The position numbers and the translations under genes were made by a program. From CAYXLI01 sp964464925 (lineage in GTDB: Bacteria; Acidobacteriota; Terriglobia; Bryobacterales; Bryobacteraceae): a stretch of DNA of 64,000 nucleotides. The stretch lies in the NCBI GenBank assembly GCA_964464925.1, contig CAYXLI010000006.1, positions 62,001 to 126,000 on the forward strand. Direction: 5' to 3'. The notes under the pieces were generated by a model that had not been told where the DNA came from, ran no database searches, and saw nothing but the letters and a program-made list of their open reading frames with translations. Below are positions 35,531 through 44,606 of this stretch, in pieces. How positions within the stretch are numbered: the first letter of the stretch is position 1; each line of letters begins with the position of its first letter.

Positions 35531-36103
35531 TTGAAACTGGCGATTTTCGGAGGCACCTTCGACCCCATTCACTGCGCGCACATCGAAGTCGCTTCCGAAG
35601 CCTTGATCCGCTTCGGTCTGGACCGCGTCCTCTTCATTCCGGCCGCACACCCTCCGCACAAGAACGGCACCCACATCGCTGCTTATCATGACCGGCTCCG
35701 CATGGTGGAGCTCGCTTGCATGGGAAATCCGCAGTTCGGCGTCTCACGCCTGGAGGAAGGAAACGAGAAGAGCTACAGCATCAACACGGTTCTGAAACTA
35801 AAAGAGACGCTGCAACCAGGCGACCGCCTCTTCTTTCTAATCGGCACCGACGCCTTCGCGGAAATTGCCACCTGGCACCGCTGGCGCGAACTACTCTCTC
35901 TGGTGGAGTTCATCGTGGTATCCCGCCCTGGCCACCAGTTTGCAGTTCCTGAGGGCGCTCACGTTCACCGGCTTGATTCTCTCTCGCTCGCCGTTTCGTC
36001 ATCGGAGATCCGCACCAAACTTGCCACGGGCGAGCACGTCCCGGAATTGCCCCTCGCTGTTCTCGAGTACATCCGCGCGCATAATCTATATCAGAATTCT
36101 TAG
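35531..36103 (+). CDS. nadD: Nicotinate-nucleotide adenylyltransferase
   Basis: A 190-residue protein from TTG 35531 with GAGG 8 bases upstream. GGTFDPIHCAHIEVA holds the nucleotidylyltransferase HxxH motif, PAAHPPHKNG is the substrate loop and the C-terminal SSSEIRTKLATGEHVPELP the second ATP site. The enzyme adenylates nicotinate mononucleotide in NAD synthesis. The 175 bases upstream are shared with the divergent propeller gene and contain a TAAAAT at about 35450 but no clear -35 box. Confidence 0.93.
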   Translation: MKLAIFGGTFDPIHCAHIEVASEALIRFGLDRVLFIPAAHPPHKNGTHIAAYHDRLRMVELACMGNPQFGVSRLEEGNEKSYSINTVLKLKETLQPGDRLFFLIGTDAFAEIATWHRWRELLSLVEFIVVSRPGHQFAVPEGAHVHRLDSLSLAVSSSEIRTKLATGEHVPELPLAVLEYIRAHNLYQNS

Positions 36104-36204
36104 ATTTCAATTTGGTGTCGTGCACGGCGAAAGTACTAAAGCGAAGTACTATTCTTCAAACCCTTCATATGCCTGTAACAGCCTCTCGCTAACCTCAAGG
36201 GGTA

Positions 36205-37359
36205 ATGTTGCCCAGAGCTGTATTGTTGGCATTCGCGGCCGCGGGATTGCTATCGGCTCAATCCAACAACGTGGCTGACCGCTTCCTCCGAAAAGCGGAG
36301 CAGATGATTTCGGAGCGCAAGTACGCCGATGCGATTTCGCAGTGCAATCAACTCATTAAGTGGAAGGCGGATATAGCCGAAGCCTACGAGCTGCGCGGAA
36401 TGGCTTATGCCTACTCAGCAAATCGCAACAAGGCGCTCGAGGACTATACCCAGGCCATCAAGCTGAACCCCCGACTGATCACCGCGTACGAGAAGCGCGC
36501 GCGTCTCTATCAGGCGGCCGGCGATAATACCAAAGCAATCGCTGATTATTCCGCTCTGATTCAACTCGCACCAGGGGACGCCGCTAATTATCGGCGCCGG
36601 TCTTACTTGTATCTCAGCAGCAATCAACCCCAGCAGGCGTTGAAGGATCTGGATGAGGCTCTGAACCTCGACCCGAATTGCACGCAGTGTTACAAAGAGC
36701 GCGCGCTCCTATCCGGAAATGGAGTCTCCTTCGCAATGTCGGCTCCCACCGTTGCGCCCGCGCCCTCGGCGAAACTCGTACGGGAATCGAAGACTCCAGC
36801 TTCCGCCACGGCGGAGTCTCAGACTAAGCCGGAGAAGCCCGCCGGGTCTGCGAAGCCTACTGCGCCCGAACCAGCCAAGGCTGTAATCGCCACGCAGAAC
36901 CCGCCCAAGCCCGAGCCGGCCGCCGAGTCTGTGAAACCTGCCGCCTCCGATTCAGCGAAGGCCGCCATAACAGCTCAAGCCGAGTCGAAGGCCGAGCCGT
37001 CCGTGTGGAAACCAGAAGCGCCGCCCCCCTCCACCTTGCCGGCCCCGCAGGCGCATGCCGTGCCTCAAGCCAGCATGAAGGAACTGGCCGCTCAGCTCGC
37101 AGAGCCGACCCGTATGGACACGGACGAGCGCTTCGATCCGCAGGGCCATTTCAAAAAAGGTGAGGCTCTGTTCGCGGAAGGCAAGCTCATCTTCGCCCTT
37201 CACGAATACACAAAAGCCATACAGCAGCAGAAGATCTACCCGGCAGCCTACCAGCGCCGCGCCGAGATCAAAGCGTTCCTCGGAGACAAGTTGGGCGCTG
37301 ATGAGGACATGGCACTCTCCCAGGCCGCAACACTCGCCGAGAAGTCCGCACGCCGTTAA
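36205..37359 (+). CDS. Exported TPR protein with Pro/Ala/Lys-rich linker
   Basis: A 384-residue protein with an AAGGGG ribosome site and a signal peptide (first ~19 residues). Residues ~25-170 form about four TPRs (for example RNKALEDYTQAIKLNPRLIT). Residues ~175-300 are a low-complexity Pro/Ala/Lys/Glu linker with repeated KPEPA- and TAQ-like units, and a last TPR-like pair follows (ALFAEGKLIFALHEYTKAIQ). This is a periplasmic or envelope-spanning scaffold layout. No catalytic residues. Partners are not evident from the neighbours nadD and a hydrolase. Confidence 0.75.
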   Translation: MLPRAVLLAFAAAGLLSAQSNNVADRFLRKAEQMISERKYADAISQCNQLIKWKADIAEAYELRGMAYAYSANRNKALEDYTQAIKLNPRLITAYEKRARLYQAAGDNTKAIADYSALIQLAPGDAANYRRRSYLYLSSNQPQQALKDLDEALNLDPNCTQCYKERALLSGNGVSFAMSAPTVAPAPSAKLVRESKTPASATAESQTKPEKPAGSAKPTAPEPAKAVIATQNPPKPEPAAESVKPAASDSAKAAITAQAESKAEPSVWKPEAPPPSTLPAPQAHAVPQASMKELAAQLAEPTRMDTDERFDPQGHFKKGEALFAEGKLIFALHEYTKAIQQQKIYPAAYQRRAEIKAFLGDKLGADEDMALSQAATLAEKSARR

Positions 37360-37396
37360 ATTGCAGCGTCAAACCGCGCGCCATTAGACTGACGTG

Positions 37397-38185
37397 ATGA
37401 GCCGGGACATTCTCGAACGTCCAGCACCTCCTGCGGATCAGCGCATCGTTTACGGGCAGCACCGGCAGCAGTTCGGGGACCTGCGCGTCCCCAACTGCCG
37501 CGGCCCGTATCCGCTTGCGATCTCGCTGCACGGTGGCTTCTGGCGGCCTCTCCACAATCTGAATCACATGGCGCACCTGTGCGAGGCGCTCCGTTCCTTC
37601 GGCGTCGCAACCTGGAACGTGGAGTACCGCCGTATGACGGAGAACGAAACCGATTGGCGGCTCACCACTGCCGACGCCCTCGCAGCCGTCCGCTTCGCCC
37701 GCACGCTTCCCACAGAGCTCGACTGGACCCGTATCATTGTTCTCGGCTTCTCTGCCGGTGGACACCTCGCACTCTGGACCGCCGCGCACGACCTTGGCTT
37801 TCCGCTCCGCGCCGCAGTGTCTCTCGCCGGTGCGGTGGATCTGCGTAGAGGATATGAACTGCAATTGGGCAACGGAGTTGTGCGCGAGTTCCTCGGCGTC
37901 TCGCCGGATGAGGCGCCCGGCACGTACCGCGCTGCTTCGCCGTTCGAGCAGATCCCCATCGCCACTCCGGTCCGTCTCATTCATGGAACTGCGGACGAGA
38001 CCGTTCCGATTGAGATTTCCCGCCGTTATTTGCAGGTCGCCACCGCCGCGAACATGGACTGCAAACTCCTGGAATTGCCCGCTGGAGACCATTTCGCGGT
38101 CGTAGATCCAACCGAACCCCGTTGGAGCACGGTTCAATCCGCTCTCCTGTCCTACCTTGGAATGGAGCTATCATCGATCTCATGA
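37397..38185 (+). CDS. Alpha/beta hydrolase
   Basis: A 262-residue protein; ATG 37397 is preferred to GTG 37394. It has the oxyanion-hole motif HGGFW, the nucleophile elbow GFSAGGHLALW with Ser, Asp in HGTADETVP and a His in AGDHFAVV, a full catalytic triad. The shape resembles BD-FAE/DLH-type esterases or kynurenine formamidase-like hydrolases. Substrate unknown. No signal peptide. The stop overlaps the next start as ATGA, so it is co-translated with the glycosylasparaginase-like gene. Confidence 0.85.
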   Translation: MSRDILERPAPPADQRIVYGQHRQQFGDLRVPNCRGPYPLAISLHGGFWRPLHNLNHMAHLCEALRSFGVATWNVEYRRMTENETDWRLTTADALAAVRFARTLPTELDWTRIIVLGFSAGGHLALWTAAHDLGFPLRAAVSLAGAVDLRRGYELQLGNGVVREFLGVSPDEAPGTYRAASPFEQIPIATPVRLIHGTADETVPIEISRRYLQVATAANMDCKLLELPAGDHFAVVDPTEPRWSTVQSALLSYLGMELSSIS

Positions 38186-39282
38186 TCAGCAGACGGGATT
38201 GGATGAAAACATCGGCCGCCCTCGCTGCCGCCGGTCAGGTCACTCGCGCAGCTTCGCCGAAGAACATTGCAATCTCGAGCGCGAACGGTTCTGCCGCTGT
38301 TGCAAAGGCCGTCGAAATGTTGAAGTCCGGAGCCGACACGCTCGACGCCGTGATCGCGGGCGTCAACATCGTCGAACTCGACCCGAACGATGATTCCGTC
38401 GGTTATGGCGGGCTGCCGAACGAAGAAGGCGTCGTTGAGCTTGATGCGAGCGTCATGCACGGCCCCACGCGCCGCTGCGGCGCGGTCGCATCCATTCGCG
38501 GCATCAAGACACCATCAAAAATCGCGAAGCTGGTCATGGAGCAGACCGATCACGTCATGATCGTCGGCGAAGGCGCATTGCGTTTCGCCAAAGCCTGGGG
38601 CTACAAGGAAGAGGATCTGCTCACCGAACGGTCCCGGCTTGCTTGGATGGTGTGGAAGCAATCTCTTCGTGACGCCAGCGGGCACAATAACTGGACCGAC
38701 GGCCTCGATGCGCGTGTCAAAAAGGCCAGCCTGGTCGAACAGTATAAACAGCGCTTCCCCGAAGCAACGAAAGAGTTGCTCGCCTACGCGGTCGACCGCG
38801 CCCTGCATCCGGTCACCGGGACCATCAATTGCCTCGGTCTGAATGCCAAGGGCGAAATGTCCGGAGTCACGACTACCAGTGGACTCGCGTGGAAGATCCC
38901 CGGCCGTGTCGGAGACTCGCCCATCGTCGGGGCCGGGCTCTACGTAGATCAGGAAATCGGTGGAGCCGGCTCAACGGGCCGTGGCGAAGAAAACATTCGC
39001 ATCGCCGGCGCTCACACCATCGTAGAGAACATGCGTCATGGAATGTCGCCGAAGGAAGCCGTCCTGGACGCTCTGAAGCGTGTTGCGCGCAATTACGATA
39101 ACGACCGTGATCGCCTCGCGCGCTTCGACATCAATTTCTACGCACTCCGCAGAGATGGCGAATACGCCGGTGCAACTCTCTTCAATCGCCGCAAACCGAA
39201 CGGCGAATGGAGCCGCACCTTCTGTGTCAATGACGGTGGAGCCAGCCGTCATGAGCCTTGTATCCACCTGTACGAACGCTAG
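38182..39282 (+). CDS. Tat-exported N4-(beta-N-acetylglucosaminyl)-asparaginase-like Ntn hydrolase
   Basis: Start at ATG 38182 gives 366 residues and a twin-arginine signal SRRDWMKTSAALAAAGQ. The Ntn-hydrolase nucleophile Thr214 lies in VTGTINCLGL, and TTSGLAWKIPGRVGDSPIVG and GSTGRGEENI match the substrate-binding part of bacterial glycosylasparaginases. The precursor should self-cleave before Thr214 into alpha and beta chains. The residue before the Thr is Gly, as in isoaspartyl peptidases, rather than the Asp of classical glycosylasparaginase. Expected to split the GlcNAc-Asn link of glycopeptides in the periplasm. Confidence 0.85.
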   Translation: MISRRDWMKTSAALAAAGQVTRAASPKNIAISSANGSAAVAKAVEMLKSGADTLDAVIAGVNIVELDPNDDSVGYGGLPNEEGVVELDASVMHGPTRRCGAVASIRGIKTPSKIAKLVMEQTDHVMIVGEGALRFAKAWGYKEEDLLTERSRLAWMVWKQSLRDASGHNNWTDGLDARVKKASLVEQYKQRFPEATKELLAYAVDRALHPVTGTINCLGLNAKGEMSGVTTTSGLAWKIPGRVGDSPIVGAGLYVDQEIGGAGSTGRGEENIRIAGAHTIVENMRHGMSPKEAVLDALKRVARNYDNDRDRLARFDINFYALRRDGEYAGATLFNRRKPNGEWSRTFCVNDGGASRHEPCIHLYER

Positions 39283-39346
39283 CGATCGGCCGGTTAACAC
39301 TTCTGCCCTGGATCCCGTCTTTCCAGCCAAAAGGAGGACGGTTCCA

Positions 39347-39766
39347 ATGAACCTGCGAACCATCTCAACATTCTTCGCTGCCGGCGCTCTTCTCGTTGCA
39401 GGCAGTTTCTCTGTCGAATTCGGCAATCCGAAAGCAAATCCCGATCCCAAGGCCAAGGACGCGGCAGTCATCATCCGCGCGGTGGGCTGCCACGAACCGG
39501 AAAAGGCCGTCTTTACCGCCACGGCCGAGGGCACTGTGGATGGCAAGAAGGAGTCCATTCCCGTGCAACTGACCCCGCTTTCCACCCCAGGTACATACGC
39601 GGTGAAAAAGCAGTGGCCGGACAACGGCAAATTCGTGCTCGTATTCAATGCGCACTTCGACGGACACTTCATCTCCAGTGCTGTCCTGCCGTTGAAAGAT
39701 GGCGAGCCCCAGCGCACGCTCGCCAAGGTCTATCACCGCGAAACAACTGCCGCCGACTGGCGGTAG
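39347..39766 (+). CDS. Exported hypothetical protein
   Basis: A 139-residue protein with a strong AAGGAGG ribosome site before ATG 39347; the frame is open further upstream but has no such start. The N-terminus is a signal peptide (MNLRTISTFFAAGALLVAGS). The mature part is beta-rich (VIIRAVGCHEPEKAVFTATA, FVLVFNAHFDGHFISSAVLP) with one Cys, suggesting an immunoglobulin-like periplasmic domain. I do not recognise the family. Lies 64 bases after the asparaginase gene. Confidence 0.7.
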   Translation: MNLRTISTFFAAGALLVAGSFSVEFGNPKANPDPKAKDAAVIIRAVGCHEPEKAVFTATAEGTVDGKKESIPVQLTPLSTPGTYAVKKQWPDNGKFVLVFNAHFDGHFISSAVLPLKDGEPQRTLAKVYHRETTAADWR

Positions 39767-39783
39767 CGGACCGAGGGCCGGAC

Positions 39784-41061
39784 CTATTTCTGCAGCGCAG
39801 CCATCAGCGTACCGGTCTGCCGCAGTAAAGTGAGTTCGGCCTTCTCTACAGAGTGTTGCGCATCATAGAATGCCAGCCATTTTTCGTTCTCGGCCGAACG
39901 CGCTTCATCCACCTGCCGCATGCTCGCGCGCCCTTCTTCCATCTGCGCCAACAGAACCGATAGCTGTTCGCGCGACAGATCCAGGTCCTGCTTCGCTACA
40001 TCGCGGACGAGCCGAGTACGCCGGATATCCTGGAAGCTCTTCCGGGTCTCCACGGTAATGCGGTCCCGCAGGACCACGGTTTCCGTTCGGATTCTGTTCT
40101 GCTCGGCTTCTGCCCGCTGCGCCTGCGCAAGATTCGCCGAACCCGCCAGCAGTGGCCACTGGATGGAAACGCCAAGCTGTCCGCTATTCCTCTGGAAGCG
40201 TGGGAAAAAGTCCTGATAGTTGTGGCGCGACAGCAGCCCATATTGCGCAACCAGGTCGAACGATGGCAATCTCGCCGCTCGGAACGACTTGACTTCGAAG
40301 CCCTTCGCGATCGACTGCGATTCCAGCTTCCTTAGATCCTTGCTGTTCTGCAAAGCCAGGGTCACCGCTTCCTGTTCATCCAGCGGCATGGCAGGCAGAC
40401 TCACGTTTTCATCGAGTGGCCGCACGCGGTCGTCCGGTGGATAACCGAGCGTGATCGCGAGCGATGCCTGTCCGTAATCCAGATCCATGCCGAGCAGTTC
40501 AGCCCGTTCCTGAGCGCGTGCAAGATTCAAGTCCGCCTGTTTCGCATTCACCGGCAGTTCCCTGCCCTCGTTCACTCGCAGCCGCACAATGTCGGCAACG
40601 CTCCGGAAGCTCTCTATTTGTTTCAGGGCCAGGTCGCGGCTCTGCGATATTCGCAGCACATCCATGTAAAGCGATGCGGTGCGATACGTAACCTCATCCC
40701 GCTTCGCACTCTCGTCCAGCCCCGCGGTACGCATGTTCTCGCGAGCCTGCGCTACCACATATCGCTGCGATCGGTTGTAAAGCGCCATGATCGTCTTCGC
40801 CTGGAAAACGGTCGGAGCCGATCCCTCAATGCTCATCGGATAGCCAGTCGTATATGCGAGCCCGCTGCCCACCACGACCTTTGGACTGAACGGGTCGCCC
40901 GCGACGCGCACGCCGAGTTCGGCGCGCTGCGTCTCAAGCCGCGCCAGCGTTAAATCGGGATTCTGTCTCAGCGCCTGATCGAGTGCCTCTTTGAGTGTAA
41001 GGGTGCGGACTTCGCCAAAAGCCGTTGCAAGACAGGTTAACAGCAGGAGTGCGGAACGCAT
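39784..41061 (-). CDS. TolC-family outer-membrane efflux protein
   Basis: A 425-residue protein with a signal peptide and two tandem outer-membrane efflux (OEP) repeats: TLKEALDQALRQNPDLTLAR early, then EAVTLALQNSKDLRKLESQ midway, and coiled helices such as QAQRAEAEQNRIRTETVVLR. It should form the trimeric barrel and periplasmic tunnel of a tripartite exporter. It is the last gene of a run with an ABC permease and a TPR protein; the stop-start gap to the permease is 22 bases. Confidence 0.9.
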   Translation of the reverse strand: MRSALLLLTCLATAFGEVRTLTLKEALDQALRQNPDLTLARLETQRAELGVRVAGDPFSPKVVVGSGLAYTTGYPMSIEGSAPTVFQAKTIMALYNRSQRYVVAQARENMRTAGLDESAKRDEVTYRTASLYMDVLRISQSRDLALKQIESFRSVADIVRLRVNEGRELPVNAKQADLNLARAQERAELLGMDLDYGQASLAITLGYPPDDRVRPLDENVSLPAMPLDEQEAVTLALQNSKDLRKLESQSIAKGFEVKSFRAARLPSFDLVAQYGLLSRHNYQDFFPRFQRNSGQLGVSIQWPLLAGSANLAQAQRAEAEQNRIRTETVVLRDRITVETRKSFQDIRRTRLVRDVAKQDLDLSREQLSVLLAQMEEGRASMRQVDEARSAENEKWLAFYDAQHSVEKAELTLLRQTGTLMAALQK

Positions 41062-41083
41062 ACACTCCCAAGGTAGCGCGGCT

Positions 41084-42292
41084 CTACTCGTACCGAAGCG
41101 CTTCCGTGGGATTTAAGGAGGCGGCCCGCCGTGCGGGAAGAAGACCGAACATAAGGCCCACAATGCAGGAAACTCCGAACGCCACCACAATCGAGGTTAT
41201 CGAAATCGGAACCTTGAAAGCATCGCCTATGAATGCCTGTGCGGTGAGTGGAATCGAGATCCCGGCCAAAATGCCGATGATTCCGCCCCCAAGGCTAATC
41301 AACACGGCTTCCACCAAAAATTGCTGCAGCACTTCGCGTCGCGATGCGCCTATGGCCATGCGCAGCCCTATCTCGCGCGTCCTCTCCGTCACGGTAACAA
41401 GCATGATATTCATGATGCCGATGCCGGAGATAATGAGCGCAATCGCAGAGATCAGAATCAACACAGCCGTCAGCACCATCGCGATGCTCTTCGCTGCATC
41501 CAGAATGGCGCTCAGGTTCTCCACCCGATAGCGAGCTCCCATACGATGCCGGTTCTCGATGACGCTTCGGATCTCGCGCGTCACTCGCTCGACGTCTTCT
41601 GAACGCCGCACCTGCACGTACAGAGGATCAACGCGTTCGGATGCTGTGAAGTATTTGATTACCGTGATTGGGATCACCACGGTCTCATCGGCCAGTTCGC
41701 TCATGCCAAAGCTCTGCGTCTTCTCGCGGAATGTGCCGATGATCGTGAATTGAATGCCATGAAGTTTCAGCGTCTGCCCAATCGCCGCGTCCTGGCTTCC
41801 GAAGAGACGCCGCGCCAGCTTCTGCGTGAGCAAAGCGACCTTTTGGCGGCTCTGTACGTCGTTGCCATCCATGAACCGTCCGGCCAGAATCACCAGATTC
41901 CGGACCAGCGGATACTGGTCGTCAGTCCCAATAACGGCGATGTCTTGTTCTTTTCCGTTGATGATGATGCGATCGTAGTTCGTCATCACCGGGGAGGCCG
42001 CCACAATGTCGCTGGCGAGTTGCCGGCGTACGGCATCCACATCGTTCAGCTTCACAAAGTCGGCTTCGACACGCGTCGCGGCCTGGCTGCCTGCTTCGTA
42101 ATTGGCGTAGACGAGATTCGACCCGATACCACGGATCTGGTCGAGGATATAGTCCTGACTGGTGAGTGAAATCGTCACCACCAGGATTACGGAGGCATTC
42201 CCGATCACCAGTCCCAACCCGGTCAGCAGTGTTCGCAGCTTGTTCGCGCGAAGCGCGTTGACGCTGAAGTTGAGGGCTTCCCCTAAATGCAT
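41084..42292 (-). CDS. MacB/FtsX-type ABC transporter permease
   Basis: A 402-residue protein with the MacB layout: one N-terminal membrane helix (NKLRTLLTGLGLVIGNASVI), a large periplasmic MacB-PCD domain (about 45-270) and three C-terminal helices of the FtsX domain ending LLPARRAASLNPTEALRYE. There is no fused ATPase and none beside it, nor an MFP adaptor. The permease would work with a separate ATPase to move substrates from the periplasm to TolC. It starts overlapping the upstream TPR gene by 1 base. Confidence 0.9.
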   Translation of the reverse strand: MHLGEALNFSVNALRANKLRTLLTGLGLVIGNASVILVVTISLTSQDYILDQIRGIGSNLVYANYEAGSQAATRVEADFVKLNDVDAVRRQLASDIVAASPVMTNYDRIIINGKEQDIAVIGTDDQYPLVRNLVILAGRFMDGNDVQSRQKVALLTQKLARRLFGSQDAAIGQTLKLHGIQFTIIGTFREKTQSFGMSELADETVVIPITVIKYFTASERVDPLYVQVRRSEDVERVTREIRSVIENRHRMGARYRVENLSAILDAAKSIAMVLTAVLILISAIALIISGIGIMNIMLVTVTERTREIGLRMAIGASRREVLQQFLVEAVLISLGGGIIGILAGISIPLTAQAFIGDAFKVPISITSIVVAFGVSCIVGLMFGLLPARRAASLNPTEALRYE

Positions 42293-43179
42293 CAGGCTCC
42301 CTTAACGGATTCCAGGAGTTTCTGCGCGCGTTCCCTCGGAGGATCTTCGGGCCCGATGTTGGATTTCAGGTAGCGTTCCAACAGCACTTTTGCTGCCGGC
42401 AGATCCGTTTTGGTTCGGATCAGGCTATTTGCATGTTCGAAGAGTACTTTAGGGGTGTCGGGCGCCATTTTCTCAGCCTTCGCGAAAAAGCTTTCGCTCT
42501 CCTGAACCCGGCCCTGCTTCGAATAGAACTTCGCAAGATCGAGTACGCGGCTTACTTGCAGCGGTGCCAGCTCCATCGCACGCCGCAGATGCTCTTCCGC
42601 GGCCTTCGGATCTTTCTTGCGCTCCGCAATCGTAGCGAGGGCCCAGTGGTATTCCACGGGGTCGACGCGCTGTATAAGGTTCACGAGGCGCGTCGCCTTC
42701 TCGACTCCGCCACCAAGCATTGCCGGCGCTTCGAGATAATACTCCATCAAATCGTTGATGGCTTCGAGATTTCGGTTATCCAATTCCACAGCTTTCTCGA
42801 AGTTCGATCGTGTTTTGAGCGCATATCCAGGAGCCGTAAACGGGCTCGCCGTCTCGGCCCTCCGGCCGTAAGTTTTGCCCAGCCAGTGATAGTACATCGA
42901 GTTGTTCGGCTCGCCTTCGACTGCCCTTTCCAGGGCCTCAGTAGCCTTTTTGTAATCCTGCAGCATGTACAGCGCTTTGCCCCGGAGGAACTGGATTGAG
43001 CTATTGGAATCAGACTCATTCAGCACGCTAAGCGCAGCGCTGTATTGAGTGCGGTCGTAGAGCTTGCGGGCACGATCCACGGCAGCCTGTTCCCCGAACG
43101 CAGCAACAGTCGTAAAAGATAGGACTATAAACCAGTTACGCAACAGATTACCCCGATGAAGCTGAAGCAATTTTACCAT
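42292..43179 (-). CDS. Exported TPR-repeat protein upstream of ABC permease
   Basis: A 295-residue protein with an N-terminal hydrophobic segment (NWFIVLSFTTVAAFG) that fits a signal peptide, followed by about six TPRs, for example DYKKATEALERAVEGEPNNS and HLRRAMELAPLQVSRVLDLA. It occupies the slot where an adaptor gene would stand in MacA-MacB-TolC operons. A protein-protein scaffold role in the periplasm is likely; the partner is unknown. Confidence 0.8.
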   Translation of the reverse strand: MVKLLQLHRGNLLRNWFIVLSFTTVAAFGEQAAVDRARKLYDRTQYSAALSVLNESDSNSSIQFLRGKALYMLQDYKKATEALERAVEGEPNNSMYYHWLGKTYGRRAETASPFTAPGYALKTRSNFEKAVELDNRNLEAINDLMEYYLEAPAMLGGGVEKATRLVNLIQRVDPVEYHWALATIAERKKDPKAAEEHLRRAMELAPLQVSRVLDLAKFYSKQGRVQESESFFAKAEKMAPDTPKVLFEHANSLIRTKTDLPAAKVLLERYLKSNIGPEDPPRERAQKLLESVKGA

Positions 43180-43403
43180 CCTCTAGCTGTTTCGATGCAA
43201 CAAACCAGTCTTCGGATACGATGTTGTGGGGTCGCGTTTTCATGGAGTTGCGAACAATGGAACAGCAGCACTCCAGGATACGTCCATCAGCCTGTAATTG
43301 GATGTGTCTGCAGGGGGCAGAGCATTTCGCTTGCCGCTGGGACCTTCCGTCTATAGTATTCTAAAATCAGATTAGATCCCACGTTTAGGAGGCACCCCAC
43401 CCG

Positions 43404-44564
43404 ATGCCATCATTAATGAAGCACCTGGCCGGCGTCACGTTGTCTTTTTTGCTAGTGACCGGCGCAGCAATGGCCCAGACCTCGACGATAGAGGGCACCG
43501 TCAAGAGCGAGGACGGCGGTCCGCTGAAGGACGCAGTCATCAAGATCGACCGTAAGGACATCAAAGGCCATTACGAAGTCAAGACCAAAAAGAAGGGTGA
43601 TTACCTGTACACCGGGTTGCCGCTCGGCACATATCGCGTTTCCGTCTGGATTGACGGCAAGGAGCGCGACGCCGTTGACAACGTACGCACGAAACTCGGC
43701 GACTCGACAGTAATCCCGTTCGACATGCAGCAGCAGAAAGCCAAGGCGCAGGCTATGCAGAAGGCGGCCGAATCCGGCCAGCTTACACAGGAGCAGGCCC
43801 GCGATATGAGCCCGGAACAGAAAGCTGCCCTCGAGAAACAGATGAAGGAACGCTCCGCCGCCATGGCCAAGAATAAGGCGCTGAACGATGCGTTCAATGG
43901 CGGCATGGAAGCCCTCAAGGCGAACCAGTTTGATGCGGCCGTGCAGTCGTTCCAGAAGGCCGTGGAACTCGATCCGAATCAGGTCGTGATCTGGGGAAAC
44001 CTGGCTGAAGCTTACACCGGCTTGGCAAAGACCAAGACGGGCCAGGAGCAGCAGGATGCGTTGAATAAAGGCATCGAGGCGTATCAGAAGGCGCTTGCGC
44101 TCGCACCGAACGACGCGAACTACCACAATAACTTCGCTCTCGCCCTAGCTCGCGCGAAGAAATTCCCTGAAATGGAAGCCGAACTGAATAAGGCCGTTCA
44201 ACTCGATCCGACGAACGCCGGCCGCTACTACTTCAATCTGGGTGCAGTACTGGTGAATGCAAATCAGCAGGGCCCCGCTTGCGACGCATTCAAGAAAGCC
44301 ATTGCAGCCGACCCGAACTATGCTGACGCGCATTACCAATACGGAATCTGCCTCACGTCGAAAGCGACTGCGGACGCAACGGGCAAGCTGACCTTCCCGG
44401 AAGGTACGGCCGAAGCGTTCCAGAAGTATCTCGCTCTCAAACCGGATGGCCCGAATGCCGAGTCGGCGAAGGCCATGCTGCAGACGATGGGATCGAAAAT
44501 TGATACAACCTATGTCGCTCCGGGTGCGCAGAAGAGCGGCTCGAAGTCTGGTAAAAAGAAGTAA
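43404..44564 (+). CDS. Exported TPR protein with carboxypeptidase-regulatory-like domain
   Basis: A 386-residue protein with a signal peptide (first ~24 residues), then a carboxypeptidase regulatory-like beta-sandwich (STIEGTVKSEDGGPLKDAVI, about 27-110), a charged helical linker (about 112-155) and TPRs to about 360 (AAVQSFQKAVELDPNQVVIW and similar). The tail is Lys/Ser-rich. This pairing occurs in many Acidobacteria; function unknown, probably periplasmic. An AGGAGG lies 12 bases before ATG; the next ATG at 43416 is also possible. The 224-base divergent region upstream has TATAGT at 43352 but no good -35. Confidence 0.8.
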   Translation: MPSLMKHLAGVTLSFLLVTGAAMAQTSTIEGTVKSEDGGPLKDAVIKIDRKDIKGHYEVKTKKKGDYLYTGLPLGTYRVSVWIDGKERDAVDNVRTKLGDSTVIPFDMQQQKAKAQAMQKAAESGQLTQEQARDMSPEQKAALEKQMKERSAAMAKNKALNDAFNGGMEALKANQFDAAVQSFQKAVELDPNQVVIWGNLAEAYTGLAKTKTGQEQQDALNKGIEAYQKALALAPNDANYHNNFALALARAKKFPEMEAELNKAVQLDPTNAGRYYFNLGAVLVNANQQGPACDAFKKAIAADPNYADAHYQYGICLTSKATADATGKLTFPEGTAEAFQKYLALKPDGPNAESAKAMLQTMGSKIDTTYVAPGAQKSGSKSGKKK

Positions 44565-44577
44565 CCTGCCTCTCCAG

Positions 44578-44606
44578 AGGGGTGCTCTTCGGAGTACCCC
44601 TTTCTT
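44578..44606 (+). terminator. Intrinsic terminator/hairpin between TPR and YHS genes
   Basis: A 10-bp stem (44578-44587 with 44592-44601, one G-T pair) closes a TTCG tetraloop and is followed by TTCTT. It lies 14 bases after the TPR stop, a normal terminator position, yet ends 5 bases before the next ATG, where a ribosome site would be expected. Confidence 0.75.

Noticed and set aside
36130..36155. Repeated AGTACT palindromes before gene starts (also near 1520 and 44893)
   Set aside because: AGTACT also occurs in coding sequence at several places in the window, so no operator is supported.
42292..44564. TPR proteins at 42292 and 43404 as a recent duplication
   Set aside because: They share only the generic repeat pattern; flanking domains and strand differ.
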